From Elizabethkingia sp. YR214 (GTDB taxonomy: Bacteria; Bacteroidota; Bacteroidia; Flavobacteriales; Weeksellaceae): a stretch of DNA of 64,000 bases. This document shows positions 17,907-26,482 of this stretch, one piece after another. The notes below the pieces were generated by a model, which was not told the DNA's origin, did not search any database, and was given only the letters and a program-made list of their open reading frames with translations. Location: the NCBI RefSeq assembly GCF_003058195.1, contig NZ_QBUH01000010.1, positions 1-64,000 on the forward strand, read 5' to 3'. Made by a program: the position numbers and the translations under genes. Position 1 is the first letter of the stretch, and each line of letters starts with the position of its first letter.

Positions 17907-18290
17907 ATGGAAGAACAGGACTATTTTGAAAACGAGCATGAGCCAAAACGCGGAACCCCTTTTTATTTAATATTGGGTGTTTTATTATTGTTATTGATCA
18001 ATAATCTCAACGTAGACTACATGACAGTAGGGATGAAAGAACAAATGCAGATACCACAATGGTATATTACATTGCTGTTTAGTTTGGATGCCTTGGCTAT
18101 TTTGTCGTTAGTAGGAATTTATTACTTCAGAAAAATTGCGGTTTATTTATTCCCTGTACTTATCATGATCCACTTTATCATTCACCTGAACTATTTGATG
18201 ACATTCTTGTATACAGATGTATTTATGATGTTTTTCTTCATTGGAGTAGGGCTGTTGGTATTTATTCCGAAGTGGAGGTCTTTTAAATAG
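17907..18290 (+). CDS. Small integral membrane protein (DUF2569-like)
   Basis: 127 aa. An acidic N-terminus is followed by four predicted membrane segments: about 19-36, 53-72, 77-97 and 100-120. A short TTT-rich gap separates it from the Lrp terminator. The topology resembles DUF2569/YfhO-unrelated small membrane proteins, but no catalytic motif is visible and the function is unknown. Confidence 0.6.
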   Translation: MEEQDYFENEHEPKRGTPFYLILGVLLLLLINNLNVDYMTVGMKEQMQIPQWYITLLFSLDALAILSLVGIYYFRKIAVYLFPVLIMIHFIIHLNYLMTFLYTDVFMMFFFIGVGLLVFIPKWRSFK

Positions 18291-18336
18291 ATTTCAGCTA
18301 ACATTTTCTATCACTTTAAAATCCAGAGTATTTACT

Positions 18337-18681
18337 ATGAGAAAGTTTTTTGTATTTGTTACAGTTTTCAGTGGTTTGTTCATTTTTGCTAAAAATGATG
18401 TTGTTAAGCCCTATAAGTCTTTTAACAAGAGTAGTAATATAGTTGCCATCCAAAGATATGCCTATGCCGAAGTAGTCTTTCAGCATTATTATAAAGACAA
18501 GACATGGGTGAACGGTAAATATGTTAGCGATAATATAAGAGCAGATATTTCCAAAACGACAAGTCCGTCACAAGCTCTGGATATTATGGGCGAAAATGGT
18601 TGGGAATTGACAACATCATTTACTCGGAATTTTGACGGTGGGTATGAATATTACTATTATTTCAAGAAAGCTATTAATTAA
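18337..18681 (+). CDS. Small secreted protein of unknown function
   Basis: 114 aa with a clear signal peptide (MRKFFVFVTVFSGLFIFA, cleavage near residue 18). The mature part contains QALDIMGENGWELTT, similar to the core of DUF4177-type proteins, and a Tyr-rich end (GGYEYYYYFKK). It starts 46 nt after the membrane protein gene and may be co-transcribed. Probably periplasmic; no function is inferred. Confidence 0.55.
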   Translation: MRKFFVFVTVFSGLFIFAKNDVVKPYKSFNKSSNIVAIQRYAYAEVVFQHYYKDKTWVNGKYVSDNIRADISKTTSPSQALDIMGENGWELTTSFTRNFDGGYEYYYYFKKAIN

Positions 18682-18739
18682 ATAGAGATTTTCCTGATTT
18701 GAGACAAGCAGTATTAAGATAGTTTTAATAAAATGTTTA

Positions 18740-20593
18740 CTAAATATTATCCGGACCTGTATTTCCTAGAGTAACCGAAAAGAAAGTATCAAGATCTGTA
18801 TCTTCATCCAGGCCAAACTTCTTTTTCAAACGGTATTTTGCCATTCTTACACTTTTAGGTTCCACATTCAGCAGGTGGGCAATCTGTTTGGTACCCATAC
18901 CCAGGTAGATATAGGAACAATACTTTAGGTCCAAAGCTGTAAGTTTTTGCAATGCCTTTTCACTGATATTTCTGAAGAAATCCGGATGCAGTTCCTGAAT
19001 TCTGAATTTAGCTTTTTCAAAATCCTTGTCTACACGGCTAACTTCTTTTACTACCTGATTAATATTGATATCTGTATCCGACAATCGGGTTTGCAATTGC
19101 TGGAGTACTTCATTTTTATGCTGAAGATGAAGATGGTTAGCCAAAACCTCGGTTTGTAATTTTTGTTGTTGTAGTGTTAGCAATTCTTGTTCGGCTTTTA
19201 GCCTTGCCTGTTCCTCTTTTTCCAGTTTTATCTGTATTTCAGCTTCATTTTTCTCTGTGTTGAGTTGTTTTTCCCTTACAAGAGAATATCTGAGTCGGAA
19301 GTGGTAAGATCGGAACATAAAAAAAGCGCCGATTAAACCAATACATCCCAGGATAATGTATAAAAGTTTTTGCTTTTTGAGCGACAGGACTTCCTGTTCT
19401 TTTTTATCAGACTGATATTGAGCTTCCAGTCTTTTCACATTAGCAGCTTCATCCTCGTTAAACTGTTCTATACTATATTGGGTTACCTTCTTCTGATATT
19501 CAAGAGCCTTCGTCAGATTTCCTTTTTTCTCATATAATTCGGCCAGATCATTTACAATCTGTATCATAATATAATAATAGACAGGTGACTGTGTTAGTAA
19601 CATTGTCTCTGCCTGCAGAAGATACTGTTCCGCTTTATTCAGGTCATTATCCCGCGTTGCCAGGTTAGCGAGCATACCAAAACCTCCCGCCTGTATAGAC
19701 TGTGGTTTGGCTGTATGTGCCGAAGCATTTAGGGCTTCACCAATATTGTATTCTATTTGTTTGCGAAGATCATCTGTTAATTTAGGAAAGTATTTCAGCA
19801 GATAGCTGGCAGTATTATTCCGGGCGATGGCATAAGTGTAATCTGATACATGTCCTGGAAACTCTTTATACAAGGCAGCTGCTTTTTCAGAGTTACTCAT
19901 GATTGCATTCAGATCTTCCGGACTATTGGTTTTTTCGTACTGATAAGTATAAGCTGTTGCCAACGCAGTATAAGCATTGCTTAGCTGATTTTTATTACCA
20001 GATTTTTCAGCCTGTTCTATACTTTTTCGAGCATATTTAAAGCTGTTTTTCAAATCGTTCCAGGTTGTATAGGTACCATATAACAGATAGTATAATCTGA
20101 ATTCAAGTATAGGATCTCCTTCTGTTTCTTCCAGTAAAGAGAGGCTTTTCAGGATGTATACAACGGACTTTTTATATTCATAAAGCGAATGTGAATAATA
20201 GGCAGGCAAAAAGCTGGCATATGCTTGAGCTATTTTATTATTGGTTTTGGAGGCACTTGTTGAGGCGGAATCTATATAAGGCTGTACCTGATCATATTTC
20301 TCCAGATTACACATTATAATCCCTTGGAAGACATGAGCTTTTGTTATGGCTAAAAGATTATCTGATGTTCTGGCAAGTTTTAGGTATTCCTTATTATAAT
20401 AGGATGCCTTATCATATTGCTGTTCGCTTCTGCATTTCTCAATAACAAGCTCATAAATTTTTAGCTTTTCAGCAACAGGTAACTGTTCCGTTTTTAATCG
20501 GTTGATTAGGCTGTCTGTATAGATATTTTTTGCTTTTACAGAATGGAACAAAAGAATACAGAATAATAATACCAGATAAAATTTCCCTTTCAT
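18740..20593 (-). CDS. TPR-transmembrane-HTH regulator
   Basis: 617 aa with the Bacteroidota-specific layout of a periplasmic TPR sensor joined to a cytoplasmic DNA-binding domain. A signal/anchor covers residues 1-22. Helical TPR repeats span about 25-390, one membrane segment (LLYIILGCIGLIGAFFMF) is near 409-428, and a Glu/Gln-rich coiled coil spans about 435-520. The C-terminal LuxR/GerE-like HTH (LTALDLKYCSYIYLGMGTKQ, then IAHLLNVEPKSVRMAKYRLK) completes it. It presumably responds to an envelope signal. It is divergent from the small-membrane-protein operon, and phased repeats lie in the shared promoter region, so that operon is a plausible target. Confidence 0.8.
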   Translation of the reverse strand: MKGKFYLVLLFCILLFHSVKAKNIYTDSLINRLKTEQLPVAEKLKIYELVIEKCRSEQQYDKASYYNKEYLKLARTSDNLLAITKAHVFQGIIMCNLEKYDQVQPYIDSASTSASKTNNKIAQAYASFLPAYYSHSLYEYKKSVVYILKSLSLLEETEGDPILEFRLYYLLYGTYTTWNDLKNSFKYARKSIEQAEKSGNKNQLSNAYTALATAYTYQYEKTNSPEDLNAIMSNSEKAAALYKEFPGHVSDYTYAIARNNTASYLLKYFPKLTDDLRKQIEYNIGEALNASAHTAKPQSIQAGGFGMLANLATRDNDLNKAEQYLLQAETMLLTQSPVYYYIMIQIVNDLAELYEKKGNLTKALEYQKKVTQYSIEQFNEDEAANVKRLEAQYQSDKKEQEVLSLKKQKLLYIILGCIGLIGAFFMFRSYHFRLRYSLVREKQLNTEKNEAEIQIKLEKEEQARLKAEQELLTLQQQKLQTEVLANHLHLQHKNEVLQQLQTRLSDTDININQVVKEVSRVDKDFEKAKFRIQELHPDFFRNISEKALQKLTALDLKYCSYIYLGMGTKQIAHLLNVEPKSVRMAKYRLKKKFGLDEDTDLDTFFSVTLGNTGPDNI

Positions 20594-20910
20594 TAAACAA
20601 ATGCTTTATTAAAAATGTGTTCAGATTCTGTATTATTTTTTATAGAAGTCTTCGGATTGGTTATAATTTTAATAAAAGTAACAAAAATCAACAGCCTACC
20701 CAATTATATCACAACTAAATGTGTTTTTCAATTTATTGTTATTCAGTTTATTACAAAATCTGTAGTCATTCTGTAGTCGCACGCATTTTTATGGTAGCTG
20801 TTCTGTAGTAACCATAAAATTGATTTTACTATTCCGATTGTACAATTTTGTCATAGTCAAGCTGTAAAACACAAAACAACATATTTTATTAACCTTTAAT
20901 CAATTTTATT
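20594..20910. other. Divergent promoter region
   Basis: 317 bp between the TPR/HTH regulator and the DUF4870 operon. No gene is seen. It contains three TCTGTAGT repeats (annotated separately) and a TTGTACAATTTTG stretch near 20840-20853 that may contain the rightward promoter, though it is not a clean TAnnTTTG match. Confidence 0.5.
20759..20810. promoter_or_regulatory. Phased TCTGTAGT repeats, candidate operator
   Basis: TCTGTAGT occurs at 20759, 20770 and 20802, spacings of 11 and 32 bp, or about one and three helical turns. Direct repeats on one DNA face upstream of an operon suggest cooperative binding by an activator such as the adjacent HTH protein. Confidence 0.4.
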
Positions 20911-21231
20911 ATGGACAACAAAACTTTATCAGTCATTTCGTACATCACTATTATTGGATGGATCATATCTTTTGTCATGGGGAAAGATACTGCCAACAAC
21001 TTGTTGAAATACCACCTTCGTCAGTCGTTTGGACTTTTTATTTTCGGAATAGTATTGAGTATAGTGCTTCAGATTATAATGAGTATTACAGGGCTTTATG
21101 TCTTAGGCTATATAGGTCTTATAAATTTTGCTTTGATGATTATCGGAATTATCAACGCGGCAAATGAAGCTGAAAAGCCATTACCACTAATTGGAAAAAT
21201 GTTTGAAGACAAATTTGCATTTGTTGGCTAA
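20911..21231 (+). CDS. DUF4870/Tic20-like membrane protein
   Basis: 106 aa with three hydrophobic segments and the family signature around residues 26-45 (ANNLLKYHLRQSFGLFIFGI), typical of DUF4870. These are small inner-membrane proteins of unknown role, often next to envelope-stress genes. It is the first gene of a rightward operon of six that ends at a terminator near 23860. Confidence 0.8.
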   Translation: MDNKTLSVISYITIIGWIISFVMGKDTANNLLKYHLRQSFGLFIFGIVLSIVLQIIMSITGLYVLGYIGLINFALMIIGIINAANEAEKPLPLIGKMFEDKFAFVG

Positions 21232-21268
21232 GCAAAAATATTCTTGCATTTAAAATAATTATACAAGT

Positions 21269-21730
21269 ATGTCAGTCTATAAGCATTTGAAAAATGATGG
21301 TATCGGGTATCTGGTGAAGCAGTACCCTTCGCTACAGCATATAATTATACTGGCATGGGTACTAATTGGTCTTGTTCTAATAATTAATACCAGCTACTTT
21401 AAAACAGGTATTGTAATATTTGTATTGTCATTACTACTTGCCATACTCACTTTTCGGGGACCTCGGGTTTATGTGGATCCTTATGCAAAAATCATTACTG
21501 TAAAACATGGCTTCAGGCAGAATCAGTATGATTTAAAAGATTTTGAAGGATTTGAATTACAAAGTTTTGTGCTGATGGGTTTCATTCCGGTTGGCAGCTA
21601 TTTGTATGCTAACTTTAAAGATTTACCTAAAATAAAACGTCCAGCAATGTCACAATCTTTTGGTAAAAAAAGAATGCAGGAAGTGTACAATGAGTTGGAA
21701 GAATTGATAAACAATAAAAACACACAATAA
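21269..21730 (+). CDS. Two-TM membrane protein with PH-like tail (paralogue 1)
   Basis: 153 aa. A short basic N-terminus and two membrane segments (about 25-40 and 46-64) precede a beta-rich cytoplasmic domain starting VYVDPYAKIITVKHGFRQ. The organisation (two TM helices, then a strand-rich domain with an IxxFxxFE-like stretch, DLKDFEGFELQ) recurs in two later genes of this operon. It ends 3 nt before the lipoprotein gene. Function unknown. Confidence 0.6.
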   Translation: MSVYKHLKNDGIGYLVKQYPSLQHIIILAWVLIGLVLIINTSYFKTGIVIFVLSLLLAILTFRGPRVYVDPYAKIITVKHGFRQNQYDLKDFEGFELQSFVLMGFIPVGSYLYANFKDLPKIKRPAMSQSFGKKRMQEVYNELEELINNKNTQ

Positions 21731-21733
21731 GGA

Positions 21734-22681
21734 ATGAAAAAAATAACAATTGCAGCGGGTATTTTTGTACTCACATGTACTGCTACATCCTGTGACAAGA
21801 TAAAAGAGAAGTTATCGCAACAGGACAAAACCACCAAGATAAATCCGTTTAGTGTTGATTCCGGAAACGAGAGTCAGGATATTATTGCTTTCAATAATAA
21901 AATAGTAAAAATGGATAAAGCACAGGCAGATTATATAAAAAGCTTTGAAGAAGGTTTAACCAGCATGGATGATTTTGTTAAAAATGCTTTGGAAAATCCC
22001 AATGCTATGCGTTTCACCCCTGTGTCAACACCTATCTCTACATTTATTGCTCTTGAAGAAATAAAAGCACCAAAAGTATTAGGAGGCGAATACCAGAAGT
22101 TAGCGGATAAAATGAACAGTACATTTAAAGATCTAAAAACATTGCAGGAAGAGCTATCGGCTTATAAAAATGCTGAAGACTGGAAGGATGATAAAGGGAA
22201 AAAAATTGCTGAGATTAAAGCTAAGGCTGACAAAATTATAGATGAGAACCGAAATGCTGCCCGTCAGTTATTTACAAAACTAGAGGATAAAGCTGACAAG
22301 GCAGAAGTAGAAATGCTAAAGAATCATCCGCTTAAGCAACAAATTACCCAATCCAAAGAGATATTAGATCTTACGCAAAAGATTATTGATGATTCTTATG
22401 ATATTAAAGACGAGGCTGCTTATAAAAAGCTTTTTGCACAACAATACCAACAATTAGAGAAATTGTACAACCGAAATCTTGAAAATAAAATCCCGTCTGC
22501 AGAAAAGAATAAAGAATCTAGCTACAATTCATTTAATAATGCTGTAAACACATTTTTGGGGCAAATGCGAATTGTACAACGCAGCATGAATGAAAATAAT
22601 GAGCAGTTGATGAGTGACCTGGACGATCTGGAAAGAGAAGCTAAAAATGTACTCGGCCGGTATAATTATTTTGTGGATTAA
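21734..22681 (+). CDS. DUF3829-like lipoprotein
   Basis: 315 aa. The signal peptide ends in a lipobox-like ATSC (Cys20), so it is probably lipid-anchored. The mature part is almost entirely helical and charged (Asp/Glu/Lys), with repeated coiled-coil stretches such as KIAEIKAKADKIIDE, resembling DUF3829/YiiG proteins. It is encoded in the DUF4870 operon between membrane-protein genes. Role unknown; a periplasmic partner of the membrane proteins is a guess from context. Confidence 0.65.
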   Translation: MKKITIAAGIFVLTCTATSCDKIKEKLSQQDKTTKINPFSVDSGNESQDIIAFNNKIVKMDKAQADYIKSFEEGLTSMDDFVKNALENPNAMRFTPVSTPISTFIALEEIKAPKVLGGEYQKLADKMNSTFKDLKTLQEELSAYKNAEDWKDDKGKKIAEIKAKADKIIDENRNAARQLFTKLEDKADKAEVEMLKNHPLKQQITQSKEILDLTQKIIDDSYDIKDEAAYKKLFAQQYQQLEKLYNRNLENKIPSAEKNKESSYNSFNNAVNTFLGQMRIVQRSMNENNEQLMSDLDDLEREAKNVLGRYNYFVD

Positions 22682-22706
22682 ATCAATCACATATAATAAA
22701 TAAAAG

Positions 22707-22880
22707 ATGAAAATATTAGGCATTATACTTATCATTATAGGCTTCTGTATCACTGTCGTGGTGAAAATTGGCCCTTCTGAAGAAACAAAATGGATTTTTA
22801 CTTATGGAGACTTACTACCAATGATTACGGCATTAGTTCTTATAGTTCCAGGGTTAATAATCTATAAAAAAAACAGATAA
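22707..22880 (+). CDS. Short two-TM membrane protein
   Basis: 57 aa, below common ORF cut-offs. It starts MKILGIILIIIGFCITVVVK, has a short polar loop (KIGPSEETKW), a second hydrophobic segment (LLPMITALVLIVPGLIIY) and a basic end (KKNR). An AAAAG tract stands before the ATG. It fits exactly between the lipoprotein gene (25 nt) and the next gene (7 nt), same strand, so it is very likely a real operon member. Function unknown. Confidence 0.6.
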   Translation: MKILGIILIIIGFCITVVVKIGPSEETKWIFTYGDLLPMITALVLIVPGLIIYKKNR

Positions 22881-22887
22881 AAATATC

Positions 22888-23334
22888 ATGTATAAATTCT
22901 ATAAAAAAGAAGGTAATCGGTATATTTTCAAAAACCAACCTGTATTGATGTTTATAGGGGCTCTTCTTTTCTTTATAATAGCAGGAATGTCTTATAATTT
23001 TTCAGCAATACTAGGGCTTGCTATTGCAGCTGTTGCAGTTTTTATCATTATCAATTTTTTCACCAAAAAGTTTATAATCGATATGGACCAATTAACGGTT
23101 ACCGGAAAACATGGAATCTTTATTCCTGAGAAAACTTATCCTATTGCAGATTTTATAACCTTCGAAGTGATTCATGTCAAATATATGGGACTTATTACAA
23201 TCAACCTCATATTGGCTGCTTATTTCAAGGTGGATGGGAAAGAGAAAGTACTCACTGTTGGCCAGGCTGTAACTAGAAGAGCTATTCAGCGATTGCTAAA
23301 TGAGACAGAAGATATTATGAAAAGTAAGGCGTAA
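22888..23334 (+). CDS. Two-TM membrane protein with PH-like tail (paralogue 2)
   Basis: 148 aa. Two adjacent membrane helices (about 19-36 and 40-57) are followed by a beta-rich domain beginning KKFIIDMDQLTVTGKHGIF and ADFITFEVI. The layout mirrors the 153-aa and 170-aa proteins of the same operon, suggesting old duplications. Function unknown. Confidence 0.58.
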   Translation: MYKFYKKEGNRYIFKNQPVLMFIGALLFFIIAGMSYNFSAILGLAIAAVAVFIIINFFTKKFIIDMDQLTVTGKHGIFIPEKTYPIADFITFEVIHVKYMGLITINLILAAYFKVDGKEKVLTVGQAVTRRAIQRLLNETEDIMKSKA

Positions 23335-23339
23335 GTACA

Positions 23340-23852
23340 ATGAATGTATTCGATAGATATCAGTTTAGGGAAAATGGCAGTGAAATTAGCTTTATGCCCA
23401 ATTACAACTTTCTTCGCACTTTAGTATGGTGGCTGGTGCTTGGAATTATTGCTGCACCTGTTATCTACCTTTGTATGAATTATATGTCGCGGGATAATTT
23501 TTTAATAGCTCTTATAGTATGGGTACTTTATATGGCCTATTTTGTCTTCAACTTAATATTCAGAATTCCTGTAAAATACATTTTTTATAAATCTGAAAAG
23601 AGTATTTACCGAAAAAATATTATCAACAGGAAGATTATGAATTTCGATGAGATGACTTATTTTGTAAAAGATGAAAGTGGAGGTTATTGTTATGCAATCG
23701 GGAAGAAGAAAAAGCAATTTATAAAGAATTACAGAGTAAGTAATTACTTTTCCAATTCAAAATCCTCGCAAAAAATAGAAGACGAATACTTAGAAAATAT
23801 ACTCTTTCCTATACTGAAATTGATGGGAATAGCAGTTGAAAATGAAAAATGA
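23340..23852 (+). CDS. Two-TM membrane protein with PH-like tail (paralogue 3)
   Basis: 170 aa, last gene of the operon. Two membrane segments (about 24-45 and 53-72) are followed by KYIFYKSEKSIYRKNIINRK and MNFDEMTYFV, again the strand-rich tail. Its stop codon lies inside the left arm of the operon terminator. Function unknown. Confidence 0.58.
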   Translation: MNVFDRYQFRENGSEISFMPNYNFLRTLVWWLVLGIIAAPVIYLCMNYMSRDNFLIALIVWVLYMAYFVFNLIFRIPVKYIFYKSEKSIYRKNIINRKIMNFDEMTYFVKDESGGYCYAIGKKKKQFIKNYRVSNYFSNSKSSQKIEDEYLENILFPILKLMGIAVENEK

Positions 23853-23877
23853 TTTTACGAAAGTAAAATCATTTTTT
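23845..23877 (+). terminator. Terminator of the DUF4870 operon
   Basis: A 14-bp perfect stem (AAAAATGATTTTAC and complement) with a GAAA loop and a following T run. The stop codon of the last operon gene is inside it. It lies 37 nt before the bglX start, which argues against the longer bglX reading frame that would begin upstream of it. Confidence 0.82.
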
Positions 23878-23891
23878 TATAGAAACTTGTA

Positions 23892-23899
23892 TAACTTTG
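23892..23899 (+). promoter_or_regulatory. -7 element of bglX
   Basis: TAACTTTG matches TAnnTTTG and lies just after the operon terminator, 14 nt before the chosen ATG. No good -33 TTG is visible. Confidence 0.45.
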
Positions 23900-23913
23900 T
23901 GAAAACTAATAAC

Positions 23914-26325
23914 ATGAATATCAATAAAAGCATATTGACACTACCTTTACTGGCAGTGTCCTTTTTAGGCTTGGCACAGAAGTTAAAAGTTTATCACAAA
24001 GACTGGATAGACTTCAACAAAAACGGGAAGAAGGATGTCTTTGAAGACAGAAAAGCTCCTATAGATAAAAGAGTTGAAAACCTGCTTTCCCAAATGACTC
24101 TGCAGGAAAAAGCCAACCAGACGGTAACCCTCTACGGATACGGAAGAATCTTAAAAGATGAGCAGCCAACATCCCAATGGAAAAATGAAGTTTGGGTGCA
24201 TGGCCTTGCCAATATCGATGAAATGCTAAACAGCCTTCCTTATCACAAAAGTGCAGTTACAAAATATTCCTATCCTTACAGCAACCATACTGAAGCACTC
24301 AATAATATCCAGAAATGGTTTATAGAAGAAACGAGACTCGGAATTCCTGTTGATTTTACCAACGAAGGTATACACGGCCTTACTCATGACAGAGCAACAC
24401 CATTTCCTGCACCTATTAATATCGGAAGTACATGGGATAAAGACCTGGTCGGAAGAATCGGAAATACTATAGGAAAAGAAGCTTATTATCTGGGATATAC
24501 CAATGTGTATGCTCCTATATTAGATGTTTCAAGAGATCCGCGTTGGGGCAGGGTTGTAGAGACTTACGGCGAGGATCCGTTTATGATAGGGGAATATGGA
24601 AAACGTATGGTAAAGGGAATTCAGCAAAACGGAGTGGCCTCTACGCTCAAGCATTATGCTGTTTATTCTGTACCCAAAGGCGGAAGAGATGGCCTTGCCA
24701 GAACTGACCCGCATGTTGCGCCCAGAGAAATGCATACAATGTATCTCTATCCGTTTAAAGAAGTCATTCGTAAAGAACATCCGTTGGGAGTAATGGCGAG
24801 TTATAACGATTATGACGGTGTACCAATAATCAGCAGCAAATATTTTTTAACAGATCTGCTGCGCAAAGAATATGGATTCGATGGTTATGTAGTATCAGAC
24901 AGCGATGCACTGGAATTTGTACATAGTAAACACCACGTAGCAAAAGACTATGAAGAGGGTATTCAGAAAGCGTTGGAGGCTGGATTGGATGTCCGGACTA
25001 ATTTTACACAGCCAAAAGAATACCTCACACCATTGATGGAGGCTCTGGAATCTGGAAAAATAAAAGAAGAAGTATTAAATGAAAGGGTAAGGAGTGTACT
25101 AAAAACAAAGTTTAAACTGGGTTTATTCGATGAGCCTGTCCGGAGTTTTGCTAAAGAAGCTGACCGTAAGGTGCATATAAATGAAGATGAGGCTCTTTCT
25201 GCAGATGTTAACCGTCGCTCCGTTGTCTTACTTAAAAATGAAAAGCAAACATTACCTCTTGATGCAGGGAAAATAAAAAATATTCTGATTACAGGTCCAT
25301 TGGCAGATGCAGTGAATTACACGACCAGCCGATACGGACCGTCCAATAATCCGGTGACGACCATTCGGAAGGGGATAGAGGATTATGCTTCGCTTCATCA
25401 TATCAATACTTCATATACTAAAGGTATAGAAGTTATTGACGAAGGATGGCCGGAAACAGAAATTATCCCTGTGGAACCTACAGAAAAAGAAAAATCTGAA
25501 ATAGCTAAAACAATAAGTATGGCGGAAAAATCAGATGTTATCGTTGCTGTAATGGGGGAAAGCGAAAGGGAAGTTGGAGAGAGCAGATCGCGAAGCAGCC
25601 TGAATCTTCCCGGAAAGCAAACTTACTTTCTACAGCAATTATACAAAACAGGAAAACCTATAGTTTTGGTTCTTGTGAACGGAAGACCTCTCACTATAAA
25701 CTGGGAAAACAAATACCTGCCTGCCATTTTGGAAACCTGGTTTCTGGGTCCGCAAAGCGGAAAAATAGTTGCAGAAACTTTGTTTGGTGAAAATAATCCC
25801 GGTGGAAAGCTGCCCATTTCTTTTCCTAAATCGATTGGTCAGTTAGAAATGAACTTTCCCACGAAGCCTGCAGCACAGGCGGGACAGCCTGGAACCGGAC
25901 CAAATGGCTCAGGCAGCAGCAGAGTTACAGGGTTTTTGTACCCGTTTGGCTATGGTCTTAGCTATACCAATTTTGAATTTACTGACTTTTCTCTGTCTTC
26001 AAAAAAAATAAAAGCCGGGGATGAACTGCATGTGAAACTAAAAATAACCAATGCTGGCAAAGTAAAAGGAGATGAAGTTGTACAATTGTACCTTTCGGAT
26101 TTGGTATCTTCAGTTACAACCTACGAAATGGATCTTAGAGGATTTGAGAGAGTAACTCTGGAGCCTGGAGAAACAAAAGAAGTACAATTTACCCTCAACA
26201 AGGAACATATGCAGCTGCTTAATGATAAGATGGAGTGGGTTGTAGAGCCAGGAGAATTTCGTGTGAGTGTAGGAAGCTCTTCGGAAAATATTAAGTTTAA
26301 AGAAATATTTGAAGTTGAAGATTAA
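23914..26325 (+). CDS. bglX: Glycoside hydrolase family 3 beta-glucosidase
   Basis: 803 aa periplasmic GH3 enzyme, predicted to release terminal beta-D-glucose (or xylose) from oligosaccharides. The start is set at MNINKSILTLPLLAVSFLGL, a signal peptide; the upstream in-frame ATG lies before the preceding operon terminator. Mature domains in order: a short NKNGKKDVFED calcium-loop-like stretch, a TIM-barrel domain with KHYAVYSVPKGGRDGL and the nucleophile Asp329 in GYVVSDSDALEF, an alpha/beta sandwich with GESEREVGESRSRSSLNLPG, and a C-terminal fibronectin III-like domain (EVVQLYLSDL...ELRGFERV-type). It is convergent with the transketolase genes. Confidence 0.88.
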   Translation: MNINKSILTLPLLAVSFLGLAQKLKVYHKDWIDFNKNGKKDVFEDRKAPIDKRVENLLSQMTLQEKANQTVTLYGYGRILKDEQPTSQWKNEVWVHGLANIDEMLNSLPYHKSAVTKYSYPYSNHTEALNNIQKWFIEETRLGIPVDFTNEGIHGLTHDRATPFPAPINIGSTWDKDLVGRIGNTIGKEAYYLGYTNVYAPILDVSRDPRWGRVVETYGEDPFMIGEYGKRMVKGIQQNGVASTLKHYAVYSVPKGGRDGLARTDPHVAPREMHTMYLYPFKEVIRKEHPLGVMASYNDYDGVPIISSKYFLTDLLRKEYGFDGYVVSDSDALEFVHSKHHVAKDYEEGIQKALEAGLDVRTNFTQPKEYLTPLMEALESGKIKEEVLNERVRSVLKTKFKLGLFDEPVRSFAKEADRKVHINEDEALSADVNRRSVVLLKNEKQTLPLDAGKIKNILITGPLADAVNYTTSRYGPSNNPVTTIRKGIEDYASLHHINTSYTKGIEVIDEGWPETEIIPVEPTEKEKSEIAKTISMAEKSDVIVAVMGESEREVGESRSRSSLNLPGKQTYFLQQLYKTGKPIVLVLVNGRPLTINWENKYLPAILETWFLGPQSGKIVAETLFGENNPGGKLPISFPKSIGQLEMNFPTKPAAQAGQPGTGPNGSGSSRVTGFLYPFGYGLSYTNFEFTDFSLSSKKIKAGDELHVKLKITNAGKVKGDEVVQLYLSDLVSSVTTYEMDLRGFERVTLEPGETKEVQFTLNKEHMQLLNDKMEWVVEPGEFRVSVGSSSENIKFKEIFEVED

Positions 26326-26365
26326 TCTGTAGTATAAACAGGACAGTAAACGGACTAATAAAAAG

Positions 26366-26414
26366 CCTTGTCAAGGTTAATGCTTGATGGCTATACTCAC
26401 CTTGACAAGGTTAA
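26366..26414. repeat. Paired CCTTGNCAAGG palindromes
   Basis: CCTTGTCAAGGTTAA (26366-26380) and CCTTGACAAGGTTAA (26400-26414) are each palindromic and also repeat each other. A related CCTTGGCAAGG lies at 30255-30265, and a similar terminator lies at 54510-54550. They look like an interspersed flavobacterial repeat placed at gene ends. Confidence 0.55.
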
Positions 26415-26436
26415 ATAAGTTAATCCTAACTCACAA

Positions 26437-26463
26437 AAAAGGCCGGATATTTTCCGGCCTTTT
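26437..26463. terminator. Bidirectional terminator bglX/transketolase
   Basis: An 11-bp perfect stem AAAAGGCCGGA with TCCGGCCTTTT and a 5-nt loop, between convergent genes, with A and T runs on either side. Confidence 0.85.
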
Positions 26464-26482
26464 AGTATTTATAAGATTTTGA

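Noticed and set aside
23836-23913. Longer bglX start (MKMKNDFTKV...)
   Set aside because: The 26 extra residues overlap the previous gene and the operon terminator and push the signal peptide inside the protein.
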